Below are positions 1 through 6,024 of a stretch of DNA of 7,747 nt, in pieces. Under the pieces are notes generated by a model, which saw nothing but the letters and a program-made list of their open reading frames with translations, had not been told where the DNA came from and made no database searches. Source of the stretch: Bacteroidales bacterium (GTDB lineage: Bacteria > Bacteroidota > Bacteroidia > Bacteroidales > UBA1556); assembly GCA_029939445.1 (NCBI GenBank), contig JAOZSY010000126.1, positions 1 to 7,747 of the forward strand, written 5' to 3'. Numbering within the stretch: position 1 is the first letter of the stretch; each line of letters opens with the position of its first letter. A program made the translations under genes and the position numbers.

Positions 1-102
1 TTCAGAAATATCAAAAATAATTACAATAAGGATTATTAACCCTAGAGTAAAAAAGAATGTTCCTAAAAACTTTTTAATTATATACCAATCTATTATTTTC
101 AT
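1..102 (-). CDS. LptF/LptG-family permease, N-terminal fragment (runs off left edge)
   Basis: Reading leftwards from an ATG at 102, the frame is open to the window edge and gives 34 residues beginning MKIIDWYIIKKFLGTFFF and continuing as a hydrophobic segment (about residues 17-30) that ends in FDISE. A short amphipathic DxYIIKKFL start followed directly by a transmembrane helix and FDISE is the typical opening of Bacteroidota YjgP/YjgQ (LptF/LptG) permeases. These are inner-membrane subunits of the ABC transporter that extracts lipopolysaccharide and passes it to the periplasmic bridge. The assignment rests on recall of the family's N-terminus, and only about a tenth of the protein is present, so LptF and LptG cannot be told apart. 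The start is supported by a perfect TAnnTTTG box ending 7 nt upstream. Confidence 0.72.
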   Translation of the reverse strand, partial: MKIIDWYIIKKFLGTFFFTLGLIILIVIIFDISE

Positions 103-109
103 CAGCCTG

Positions 110-117
110 CAAAAGTA
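110..117 (-). promoter_or_regulatory. Bacteroidota -7 box (TACTTTTG) for the LptF/LptG-type gene
   Basis: The minus strand reads TACTTTTG, a perfect match to the Bacteroidota primary-sigma -7 consensus TAnnTTTG. Only 7 nt separate the box from the ATG at 102, so transcription would start at or within a few bases of the start codon. No clear -33 TTTG lies at the expected distance (about 19-21 nt). Confidence 0.6.
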
Positions 118-255
118 ATGCTTTTTGGTTATAGCTTTTTATTAAAAATACATTAAGTATTTTAATATCTAACAGATTATTTTCTGATTTATTATAAGCA
201 GGATTATATATATTGAAATATTAATATTTATTACTATTTGTATTGTGTTTATTGC

Positions 256-263
256 TATATTTG
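256..263 (+). promoter_or_regulatory. Bacteroidota -7 box (TATATTTG) for the lipoprotein gene
   Basis: TATATTTG matches TAnnTTTG exactly. It sits 30 nt before the lipoprotein ATG at 294, giving an expected leader of roughly 20-25 nt. A TTTG at 237-240 is a possible -33 element, but the 15-nt spacing is shorter than usual. The box also argues that translation does not begin at the upstream in-frame TTG at 243, which would lie before the transcription start. Confidence 0.5.
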
Positions 264-293
264 GGGTGTAACAAAATATATGAAATTTGGTTT

Positions 294-914
294 ATGAAGA
301 ATAGTTATATATTTATTATCTTATTTGGGTTATTTGCATTCTCATGCGATAAAGATACACCTAGTGAAGATGTAATTATATATAAAGACATTAGCCCTGA
401 TAAAGAAATACGATCAGTAAGATTTTTCACATTAGAAGTTTATCCACCTTGCGAAGTAAATGTTCCAACACCAATAGACTCAACTATATATTATTATTTG
501 GATTTAAATAATGACCAAATTTCTGATTTTAAGATTAGTGTTGGGCATAGTAAGTATACAGGTGATCAATATTGTGGGCATTGTTCAGTATTTACATATT
601 ATATCTCAATAGACGGCTTATTAGGAAGTAACTTAATTGCAAAGTCACCATCATTACAATGGGTTCCAAAATTTTTCAATGAATCTGAAGTAATTGATGA
701 GAATAATACATGGGATAAAAAAGCAACGATACTATTATTAAAAGGGTGTGACTTGCCTTTTCAAGCTGATTTTGTAGACTCTTATATAGGCTTAAGAATT
801 AATAATTCTTACGGGTATATTCATATCGATAGGTTGACAGACTATGGTATTCGAATTTTGGAGCATGGTTTTAATAAAACAGAAAATAATATTATTAAGT
901 GTGGTGATAAATAA
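294..914 (+). CDS. hypothetical secreted lipoprotein with DxNxDxxxD motif
   Basis: This encodes 206 residues with a type II signal peptide: MKNSYIFIILFGLFAFSC, with the lipid-accepting cysteine at residue 18, then an acidic DKD. The ATG at 294 is chosen because it puts the signal peptide at the N-terminus; the frame stays open upstream to a TTG at 243, but that adds residues incompatible with a lipoprotein start. The mature part has DLNNDQISD (residues 70-78), a DxNxDxxxD pattern like calcium-binding loops. It also has a CxxC (C94, C97), single cysteines at 53, 152 and 203, and YIGLRI...YGYIHID near 165-179. The last resembles the 'YiGlrf...yGWi' strand pattern followed by a C-terminal glycine in many secreted Bacteroidota beta-sandwich proteins (recall, not a search). 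It is probably anchored in the outer membrane or at the cell surface. I do not recognise a function. It stands alone, divergent from the permease gene and convergent with the exonuclease. Confidence 0.72.
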   Translation: MKNSYIFIILFGLFAFSCDKDTPSEDVIIYKDISPDKEIRSVRFFTLEVYPPCEVNVPTPIDSTIYYYLDLNNDQISDFKISVGHSKYTGDQYCGHCSVFTYYISIDGLLGSNLIAKSPSLQWVPKFFNESEVIDENNTWDKKATILLLKGCDLPFQADFVDSYIGLRINNSYGYIHIDRLTDYGIRILEHGFNKTENNIIKCGDK

Positions 915-927
915 GATATTGGATAAC

Positions 928-968
928 AAAAAAAATATCCCTTGATATATATGATCCCGCTATCATAT
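928..968. terminator. possible weak terminator hairpins between convergent genes
   Basis: Two small inverted repeats lie between the convergent stop codons at 914 and 1032. ATATGAT (949-955) pairs with ATCATAT (962-968) around a 6-nt loop and is followed on the plus strand by GATTTTATT. On the minus strand ATATC/GATAT (948-944 with 939-935, 4-nt loop) runs directly into seven T (934-928). Both stems are short and AT-rich, so termination activity is a guess from position and shape. Confidence 0.3.
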
Positions 969-1031
969 GATTTTATTGTGAAATTTATTAATTTGAATAA
1001 ATATAGTTTTGTTTCCTTATACTTTAAGTTA

Positions 1032-1538
1032 TTACCTTAACAAATACAACAAACCACAAGCTCGAGCATCTTCCAATGCGTTATGTGGCTTTATATCTAT
1101 ATTATATTCCTTGCAAAGATTGGTAAGTTTTGCTGATTTTGTTCCTTTCTCCTGAAAAATAGTTACAGTATCTTCCCATGGGTTTGGCAAATTAAGCTCA
1201 CTATAATCCAAGCCATAATGCGTCATAACTTTCTCTAATACATCTCTATCGAAGCCCTCATTATGAGCAACCATAAGTTTGCAACCTTGTAATATTTCTT
1301 TTACTTCAGGATAGATTTCTTTAAAAGTAGGTGAGTCTTTTGTGTGTTTAGATTTTATTTTATGAACACGGCTATTTCCCCAATGATATTCATTTTTTGG
1401 AGGTTTTACCAAAGAGTAATATTCATTAACAAGTTTTCCTTTTTTGAAAACAGCTATACCAATTGAACAAACGCTATTTCTAACCCCTGTTGCCAATTCA
1501 AAATCTAACGCAATAAATGTATCTTTTCGTTTACTCAT
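1032..1538 (-). CDS. DnaQ-like DEDDh 3'-5' exonuclease
   Basis: This encodes 168 residues forming one complete exonuclease domain of the DnaQ/Pol III epsilon superfamily. All five catalytic residues are visible. Motif I is ALDFE (D12, E14), motif II AHNEGFD (D97), and motif III HNALEDA (H152, D157), the HxxxxD spacing of the DEDDh class. These residues bind two metal ions and hydrolyse nucleotides from a 3' end. With no polymerase-binding tail, helicase, GIY-YIG or BRCT domain, it is a stand-alone enzyme; whether it acts on DNA or RNA cannot be read from the sequence. The start at 1538 is preferred because AAGGAAG lies 9 nt upstream and motif I then sits at the usual depth. An in-frame ATG at 1583 would add 15 residues (MKTKLILWFLRKWTN) and is the alternative. 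No TAnnTTTG box is visible upstream, so it may be read through from the CoA-binding gene 162 nt away. Confidence 0.88.
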   Translation of the reverse strand: MSKRKDTFIALDFELATGVRNSVCSIGIAVFKKGKLVNEYYSLVKPPKNEYHWGNSRVHKIKSKHTKDSPTFKEIYPEVKEILQGCKLMVAHNEGFDRDVLEKVMTHYGLDYSELNLPNPWEDTVTIFQEKGTKSAKLTNLCKEYNIDIKPHNALEDARACGLLYLLR

Positions 1539-1547
1539 ATTAGTCCA

Positions 1548-1554
1548 CTTCCTT
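1548..1554 (-). promoter_or_regulatory. Shine-Dalgarno-like AAGGAAG deciding the exonuclease start
   Basis: The minus strand reads AAGGAAG 9 nt before the ATG at 1538. Purine-rich ribosome binding sites are unusual in this window, so this one favours 1538 over the upstream in-frame ATG at 1583, which has no comparable motif. In Bacteroidota such motifs contribute weakly to initiation, so the evidence is supportive only. Confidence 0.4.
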
Positions 1555-1700
1555 AAAAACCATAATATCAATTTTGTCTTCATTTTATAACTTTAATTTA
1601 ATGTTCTGCTTTTAAGTATGATGCAATAATCACTGCAACAGCACTTAATATTAAAATAATTAGAAATTAATATGTATCTTTCAATATAATTATTTTTTTA

Positions 1701-2075
1701 TTAATAAATTCCACCTCGTAGCATTACTAAGCTACAATTGATAACTACTTCAATATTTTTACTTATAAGTATATTCGCCAATTCAGTATTTTCAGTACCA
1801 GGATTAAAAATAATTCTTCGAGGTTTTAACTCAATAATCTTATCGTAAAGATCGGATTGCCGCTGTACACCTACATACATTGTAACGGTATCGATACTCC
1901 CATTTGATGGCCATTGAGTCATAATCTCAGTATTATCTATTTTTCCAATTTTCACAGCATATGCATATACTGAATGTCCGTAGTTTGTAAGTAGCTTTAC
2001 AGCCATATTTGAGTATCGTATTTCGTTAATACTTGCTCCAACTACGAGTGTTACTTTATTATTCATTTTATTCAT
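1701..2075 (-). CDS. small CoA-binding domain protein (CoA_binding_2 / YccU-like)
   Basis: This encodes 124 residues that make up a single Rossmann-like CoA-binding domain, the length usual for stand-alone members. Visible landmarks are a first strand and nucleotide loop TLVVGAS (residues 9-15), RYSN (20-23), the strand DTVTMYV (62-68), KPRRIIFNPGTEN (84-96, the most conserved family segment) and CSLVMLR near the C-terminus (114-120). Relatives are homologous to the CoA-binding part of succinyl-CoA synthetase alpha and ADP-forming acyl-CoA synthetases. They bind CoA or a related nucleotide, but their cellular role is not settled. It is probably cytosolic. It has its own promoter box and lies downstream of the operon terminator, so it is likely a separate unit. 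Two ATGs compete as the start, 2075 (MNKMNN) and 2066 (MNN); the first leaves almost no leader after the promoter. Confidence 0.85.
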   Translation of the reverse strand: MNKMNNKVTLVVGASINEIRYSNMAVKLLTNYGHSVYAYAVKIGKIDNTEIMTQWPSNGSIDTVTMYVGVQRQSDLYDKIIELKPRRIIFNPGTENTELANILISKNIEVVINCSLVMLRGGIY

Positions 2076-2085
2076 TATTTAATTA

Positions 2086-2093
2086 CAAAGGTA
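2086..2093 (-). promoter_or_regulatory. Bacteroidota -7 box (TACCTTTG) for the CoA-binding protein gene
   Basis: The minus strand reads TACCTTTG, a perfect TAnnTTTG. The box ends 10 nt before the ATG at 2075 and 19 nt before the ATG at 2066, so the leader is only a few bases for the first start and slightly over ten for the second. No good -33 element was found. Confidence 0.6.
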
Positions 2094-2139
2094 GTTAGAA
2101 AGATTATAGGAATACGATATTTCTTATTTTTAACTAAAC

Positions 2140-2173
2140 AAAAAAAGCAACCCTATAGAATTGGGTTGCTTTT
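2140..2173 (-). terminator. intrinsic terminator of the etfB-etfA-acyl-CoA dehydrogenase operon
   Basis: GCAACCC (2147-2153) pairs perfectly with GGGTTGC (2163-2169) around a 9-nt AT-rich loop. On the minus strand the stem is followed by seven T (2146-2140) and then GTTT. The hairpin begins 22 nt after the dehydrogenase stop codon, the right place to end the operon. On the plus strand only four T follow the stem, and AAAA/TTTT can extend the helix, so activity should be mainly leftward. It separates the operon from the CoA-binding gene's promoter at 2086-2093. Confidence 0.85.
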
Positions 2174-2194
2174 ATGTAATTCTGAAATTAATAT

Positions 2195-3895
2195 CTACAT
2201 TTTAAAATCACTAATATCTCGTAATGAGAAATTATTGATATAGCTTATGTTCTTAGTAATATTAGCTCTACCATATTTTATAAATATGTCGGCAGATTTT
2301 TTATACTTATTGTCTCTGTTTGCATCCAAGAGTAGTAAATAACCAATGATAATATATCCTGCAATTTCAACTAATCTTCGTGCATGGAAATCAACGTATT
2401 CATTATCGTCCTTATTATAAACAGAAGTAACAATATTATCGAAATGTCGAGTTAATTTTACAAGAATTTTCTTAAGATATTCCAGTTGTGGGGCCACTTC
2501 AATAGTTTCGTATTCTTTTATCTTTTTCAAATATGACTTATTACCAATTCCTCTTATTGATGCTACTACCTGTAGTTGTGATGTGCCTTCATATATATTA
2601 GTAATACGTGCATCTCTAAAAATTCTTTCAATAGGAAAGTCTTTCATATAACCTGTTCCACCATGTATTTGAAGCGAATCATAAGCAATTTCATTGGAAT
2701 ACTCGCTAGCAAATAATTTTAATAAAGGAGTATATAAGTCAGAAAGGCGTTGGTAGCTTTTCATCTCTTTTCTTTCTTCAGGTTTTAGTTTTCTATTAGT
2801 AGAAATCCCTTCATAAATTTTATACATATCAACAAAACGTGCAGTTTCGTATAGCATTGAGCGAATAGCATCAGTTTTAGCACGCATATTACTCAACATC
2901 TCAAATATTGCAGGAAATTTGATAATTCTTTTACCAAATTGCTCTCTTTCTTTAGCATATTTTATTGCCTCACCATAAGCTGCTTCTGCAATGCCTACCG
3001 ATTGTGCACCTACACCTAGTCTTGCCGAATTCATTAACGACATAACATATTTTATAAGGCCAAACTTCTCAGAACCAACAATCTCTGCAGGTGCATCCTT
3101 AAATACTAGCTCGCAAGTAGGCGAGCCTTTTATTCCAAGCTTATTCTCAATACGACGAACTTTCATCTTATCTTTAGCTTTGTCATATATAAATAAAGAT
3201 AATCCACGGGCATCTTTCCCGGGTTCAGTTCTTGCTAATACAAGAGAAATATCTGCATCGCCATTGGTTATAAATCTTTTAACTCCATTAAGAAACCACA
3301 TACTTTTTTCCTTATCGTAATGTGCTCTTAATTGTACTGCTTGTAAGTCTGATCCTGCATCTGGCTCTGTTAGATCCATTGCTGCAGTTGCTCCATCATT
3401 AAATCTAGGTAAGTATTTGTTTTTCAACTCTTCAGAACCATATTCGTGAATGGTTTCAGCACAATCCTGAAGTCCCCAAATATTTGCAAATCCGGCATCA
3501 GCTCTACTTACTATCTCCGCGGCCATTACATAAGGTACCATCGAAAAGTTGAGCCCGCCATATTTACGGGGCAACGACATGCCAAATAATTTGGCTTGTA
3601 CTATTGCGTCAATATTCTCTTGCGTGCCTTTAGCATATACCACGTGGTTATCAACAAGTGATGCACCTGTTTGGTCAACTTCTTCAGCATTTTTTGCCAT
3701 TAGCTCACCAGAAATCTCACCAATAATTTCTAGTACTTTTGTGTAATTATCTATTGTATCTTCAAAATCGATTGGGGCGTAATCAAAATTGTCTTTATCA
3801 ATGAAATTATTCTCTTTTAACTCCACAATCTTTTTCATCATAGGATGGTCAAGGTGGAATTGTAAATGTTCGTTATTATTATAGTAATTTGCCAT
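2195..3895 (-). CDS. acyl-CoA dehydrogenase, long form (566 aa)
   Basis: This is an FAD-dependent acyl-CoA dehydrogenase, which interconverts acyl-CoA and trans-2-enoyl-CoA and exchanges electrons with Etf. The first family signature, LTEPDAGSD, is at residues 175-183. The second is at 409-428 and contains QIHGGTGY. The catalytic glutamate is E436 in IYEGTSQ, the position used by short- and medium-chain enzymes. At 566 residues it is far longer than the usual 380. A charged, probably helical insertion at about 355-390 interrupts the C-terminal helical domain, and about 110 residues follow E440-region sequence as an extra helical domain. Similar long forms occur in Bacteroidota and recall the VLCAD/ACAD9 layout. 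It is the last gene of the operon, 46 nt after etfA. Chain-length preference cannot be read from the sequence; butyryl-CoA or branched-chain substrates are possible. The start at 3895 lacks a Shine-Dalgarno. Confidence 0.93.
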   Translation of the reverse strand: MANYYNNNEHLQFHLDHPMMKKIVELKENNFIDKDNFDYAPIDFEDTIDNYTKVLEIIGEISGELMAKNAEEVDQTGASLVDNHVVYAKGTQENIDAIVQAKLFGMSLPRKYGGLNFSMVPYVMAAEIVSRADAGFANIWGLQDCAETIHEYGSEELKNKYLPRFNDGATAAMDLTEPDAGSDLQAVQLRAHYDKEKSMWFLNGVKRFITNGDADISLVLARTEPGKDARGLSLFIYDKAKDKMKVRRIENKLGIKGSPTCELVFKDAPAEIVGSEKFGLIKYVMSLMNSARLGVGAQSVGIAEAAYGEAIKYAKEREQFGKRIIKFPAIFEMLSNMRAKTDAIRSMLYETARFVDMYKIYEGISTNRKLKPEERKEMKSYQRLSDLYTPLLKLFASEYSNEIAYDSLQIHGGTGYMKDFPIERIFRDARITNIYEGTSQLQVVASIRGIGNKSYLKKIKEYETIEVAPQLEYLKKILVKLTRHFDNIVTSVYNKDDNEYVDFHARRLVEIAGYIIIGYLLLLDANRDNKYKKSADIFIKYGRANITKNISYINNFSLRDISDFKM

Positions 3896-3941
3896 TGTTG
3901 TTCTTATTTTAAAAAATCAAATATGTATTCTATTATTGTCA

Positions 3942-4967
3942 TTATTTCGAATTCTGACGATAATACTTAATCATCTTAGGAATAACTTCATTAATTGATC
4001 CTACGATATTATAATCAGCAATTTTAGAAATAGGAGCTTCAGAATCATTATTTATTGAAATTATTTGTGCTGATTGATCCATTCCTGCAGTATGTTGTAC
4101 TGCTCCGGAAATTCCACATGCGATATATAATTTTGGTCTTACAGTAACTCCTGTTTGTCCAATTTGGCGTTCGTGATCAACAAATCCTGAATCTACTGCC
4201 GCTCTTGAAGCTCCAACTTCTCCGCCCAATAGGTCAGCAAGTTGTTTTAATAAGCTGAAATTTTCTTTAGAGCCAACTCCGTAACCTCCAGCAACAATAA
4301 TTTGAGCACCTTTTATATTTACTTTCTGTGCTTCTATTTTACGGTCAATTATGCTAATGGCAAAATCTGATTTTGACACATATTTATTTACATCTATTTT
4401 TATTACCTCAGGCTTTACTTTCTTCTTTAATGGCTCCAATTTCATAACACCTTCACGTACAGTTGCCATTTGAGGATGCATATCAGGATTTATTATTGTG
4501 GCTATAATATTGCCTCCAAATGCGGGCCTGATTTGATATAGTAAGTTCTTATAAGTAGTATCAGTCTTCTTTACATAATGATCACCAATTTCTAAAGATG
4601 TACAGTCGGCAGTAAGTCCACATTTTAGTGTAGAAGCTACTCTTGGCGCCAAGTCGCGACCAATAGATGTTGCTCCAAATAGAACAATATCTGCTTTTTG
4701 TTCTTGCAATATTTTACTTACAATATTGCTATGAGGCATATTTAGGTATGGAAATAGTTTTTTGTCTTCTGCCAAATATAACTTGCTAACTCCAAATGCA
4801 GAAACTTCATCAGCAATATTATCTAGTTTATCACCAATAGCAATTGCATTTATATCTACTCCTAGTTCTTTTGCGAGTTTGTTTCCCTTTGAGCATAGCT
4901 CAAGACTAACGTCAGCAACATGGCCTTCTTCGGTAATTTCGCAATAAACGAATATATTTTTACTCAT
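3942..4967 (-). CDS. etfA: electron transfer flavoprotein subunit alpha
   Basis: This encodes 341 residues, the normal length for EtfA. The N-terminal half (to about 190) is the Etf alpha/beta nucleotide-fold domain. The C-terminal half is the FAD-binding domain, with GASRAAVDSG (252-261), QIGQTG (268-273) and the EtfA signature spanning 280-306 (LYIACGISGAVQH, then IISIN). These residues hold the alpha-FAD, which shuttles electrons to and from the acyl-CoA dehydrogenase. One oddity is the closing motif, usually ADYGIVGD or similar, which here reads ADYNIVGS (318-325), losing the common aspartate. The gene lies 17 nt after etfB and 46 nt before the dehydrogenase, so all three are almost surely co-transcribed and the products form one complex in the cytosol. 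The start ATG at 4967 gives the expected MSKNIFVYCE opening strand. Confidence 0.95.
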   Translation of the reverse strand: MSKNIFVYCEITEEGHVADVSLELCSKGNKLAKELGVDINAIAIGDKLDNIADEVSAFGVSKLYLAEDKKLFPYLNMPHSNIVSKILQEQKADIVLFGATSIGRDLAPRVASTLKCGLTADCTSLEIGDHYVKKTDTTYKNLLYQIRPAFGGNIIATIINPDMHPQMATVREGVMKLEPLKKKVKPEVIKIDVNKYVSKSDFAISIIDRKIEAQKVNIKGAQIIVAGGYGVGSKENFSLLKQLADLLGGEVGASRAAVDSGFVDHERQIGQTGVTVRPKLYIACGISGAVQHTAGMDQSAQIISINNDSEAPISKIADYNIVGSINEVIPKMIKYYRQNSK

Positions 4968-4984
4968 CGATTTTAAAATTTATG

Positions 4985-5857
4985 CTAGCCTATAACGTGG
5001 CTGCTGATTAATGATTTAACTAATTTGTTGATGTCAGCATCGCTAGACGAAAGGGTAGTACTATCTTTATGAGTAAAAATAACATTCTCTATTTTCTTAA
5101 CCTTAGTAGGCGATCCACTCAATCCTAATAAAGAAACATCAGCTTTTAAATCGGTAACCGACCATTGTTTTATTTGAAGGTAAGGTCGGCTTTCAAGCAT
5201 TTCGATATAATCCTCAGCAGCTTCCTGAAGTTCTATCTCAGTACGTGCATATTTATATTTCATTACTCGTTTTGCATTTCTAACTCTACAATCGGCAGCA
5301 CTAGAGTGTACTGTTATTAATACAGGACTTTCTGCTTCTAATATCTCAACTCCTCTTTCTAATCGGCGCTTTACCTGAATTTTGTTTTTCGAAAATCCTA
5401 AAAATTCTTCAGCATATGTTATCTGAGGGATGTTTAGCTTCTCGGCTACCTGTGGCCCTACTTGAGCAGTGTCGCCATCAATAGCTTGTCGGCCTGCTAC
5501 AACCATATCAAAAGGAGCAAGTTTTTTTACTGCTAACGAAATAGCATACGAAGTAGCTAAAGTATCAGAACCAGCAAACTTTCTGTCGGTAATAAGTACA
5601 CCTTTATCAGCGCCTCTATACATTCCTTCTCTTATAATGTCTGCAGCCCGTGGAGGTCCCATTGTTATAATAATAATCTCTGCATCTTTGCGTTGGTCTT
5701 TTACCCTTAGAGCAAACTCCAATGCATTCAAATCTTCTGGATTGAAAATAGCAGGAAGCGCAACTCGGTTTACGGTGCCATCCGATTTCATGGCATCTTT
5801 ACCAACATTCCTTGTGTCAGGAACTTGCTTTGCTAATAATAAAATTCTATAACTCAT
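4985..5857 (-). CDS. etfB: electron transfer flavoprotein subunit beta, bifurcating-type motif
   Basis: EtfB pairs with EtfA and supplies the second nucleotide site. The protein opens with ILLLAKQVPDT (residues 5-15), has FNPEDLNALE (38-47) and MGPPRA (66-71), and carries DTLATSY (98-104) and AGRQAIDGDTAQVGP (121-135). That last stretch matches Etf beta subunits of clostridial Bcd-EtfAB and Fix/Car-type enzymes, where the site holds FAD and the complex bifurcates electrons. Classical mitochondrial and E. coli-type subunits have AIDDDxNQTG-like sequence there and bind AMP. The conserved GLSGSPTKVKK is at 245-255. The protein has 290 residues against about 260 for clostridial forms. The extra length lies in a segment around 203-228 rich in Glu and in a Ser-rich C-terminal tail after 256. 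It is the first gene of the operon. A promoter box lies about 116 nt upstream and no Shine-Dalgarno is evident. Confidence 0.95.
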   Translation of the reverse strand: MSYRILLLAKQVPDTRNVGKDAMKSDGTVNRVALPAIFNPEDLNALEFALRVKDQRKDAEIIIITMGPPRAADIIREGMYRGADKGVLITDRKFAGSDTLATSYAISLAVKKLAPFDMVVAGRQAIDGDTAQVGPQVAEKLNIPQITYAEEFLGFSKNKIQVKRRLERGVEILEAESPVLITVHSSAADCRVRNAKRVMKYKYARTEIELQEAAEDYIEMLESRPYLQIKQWSVTDLKADVSLLGLSGSPTKVKKIENVIFTHKDSTTLSSSDADINKLVKSLISSHVIG

Positions 5858-5973
5858 AAATGTGTTGTATATTTCCCATTGACTTTATTATTGTAAGGTC
5901 ATTGAGTGGTTAAATGTGTTTTTATGATACTTAATATGTATGTACTATCTGTTTGTTCAGTAACAGTTGGGTG

Positions 5974-5981
5974 CAAATGTA
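5974..5981 (-). promoter_or_regulatory. Bacteroidota -7 box (TACATTTG) for the etfB operon
   Basis: The minus strand reads TACATTTG, a perfect TAnnTTTG match in the divergent region. It would leave a leader of roughly 105-110 nt before etfB at 5857, longer than for the other genes here. I saw no riboswitch or clear attenuator in that leader. No consensus -33 TTTG is present at the expected distance; TTG at 6000-5998 is only 16 nt upstream. Confidence 0.5.
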
Positions 5982-6012
5982 CATTATTTTTTAATCACAA
6001 TGGATTTAGTAT

Positions 6013-6020
6013 TACTTTTG
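6013..6020 (+). promoter_or_regulatory. Bacteroidota -7 box (TACTTTTG) for the ybbR-like/coaE pair
   Basis: TACTTTTG is a perfect TAnnTTTG and ends only 4 nt before the ATG at 6025 and 7 nt before the second ATG at 6028. The transcript should therefore begin at or just inside the reading frame, making it leaderless. A T-rich stretch (5987-5992) is the only -33 candidate. Confidence 0.55.
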
Positions 6021-6024
6021 CTCT

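Noticed and set aside
243..293. N-terminal extension of the lipoprotein from a TTG at 243
   Set aside because: The extension overlaps the -7 promoter box and would bury the signal peptide 17 residues inside the protein.
1697..1708. AT palindrome TTTATTAATAAA over the CoA-binding protein stop codon
   Set aside because: Pure AT, no GC clamp or loop; in DNA this AT-rich it is not convincing as a terminator or operator.
2991..3320. 109-codon open frame on the plus strand inside the acyl-CoA dehydrogenase gene
   Set aside because: It is antisense to a gene with full family signatures, has a serine/proline-rich composition typical of reverse-strand shadows and no start signal.
3549..3746. 65-codon plus-strand open frame inside the dehydrogenase gene
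   Set aside because: Antisense shadow with no promoter, ribosome site or recognisable protein pattern.
4762..4947. 61-codon plus-strand open frame inside etfA
   Set aside because: Antisense to a conserved coding region; low-complexity serine-rich product.
5469..5852. 127-codon plus-strand open frame inside etfB
   Set aside because: It mirrors the conserved EtfB motif region on the opposite strand; length is explained by the codon use of etfB.
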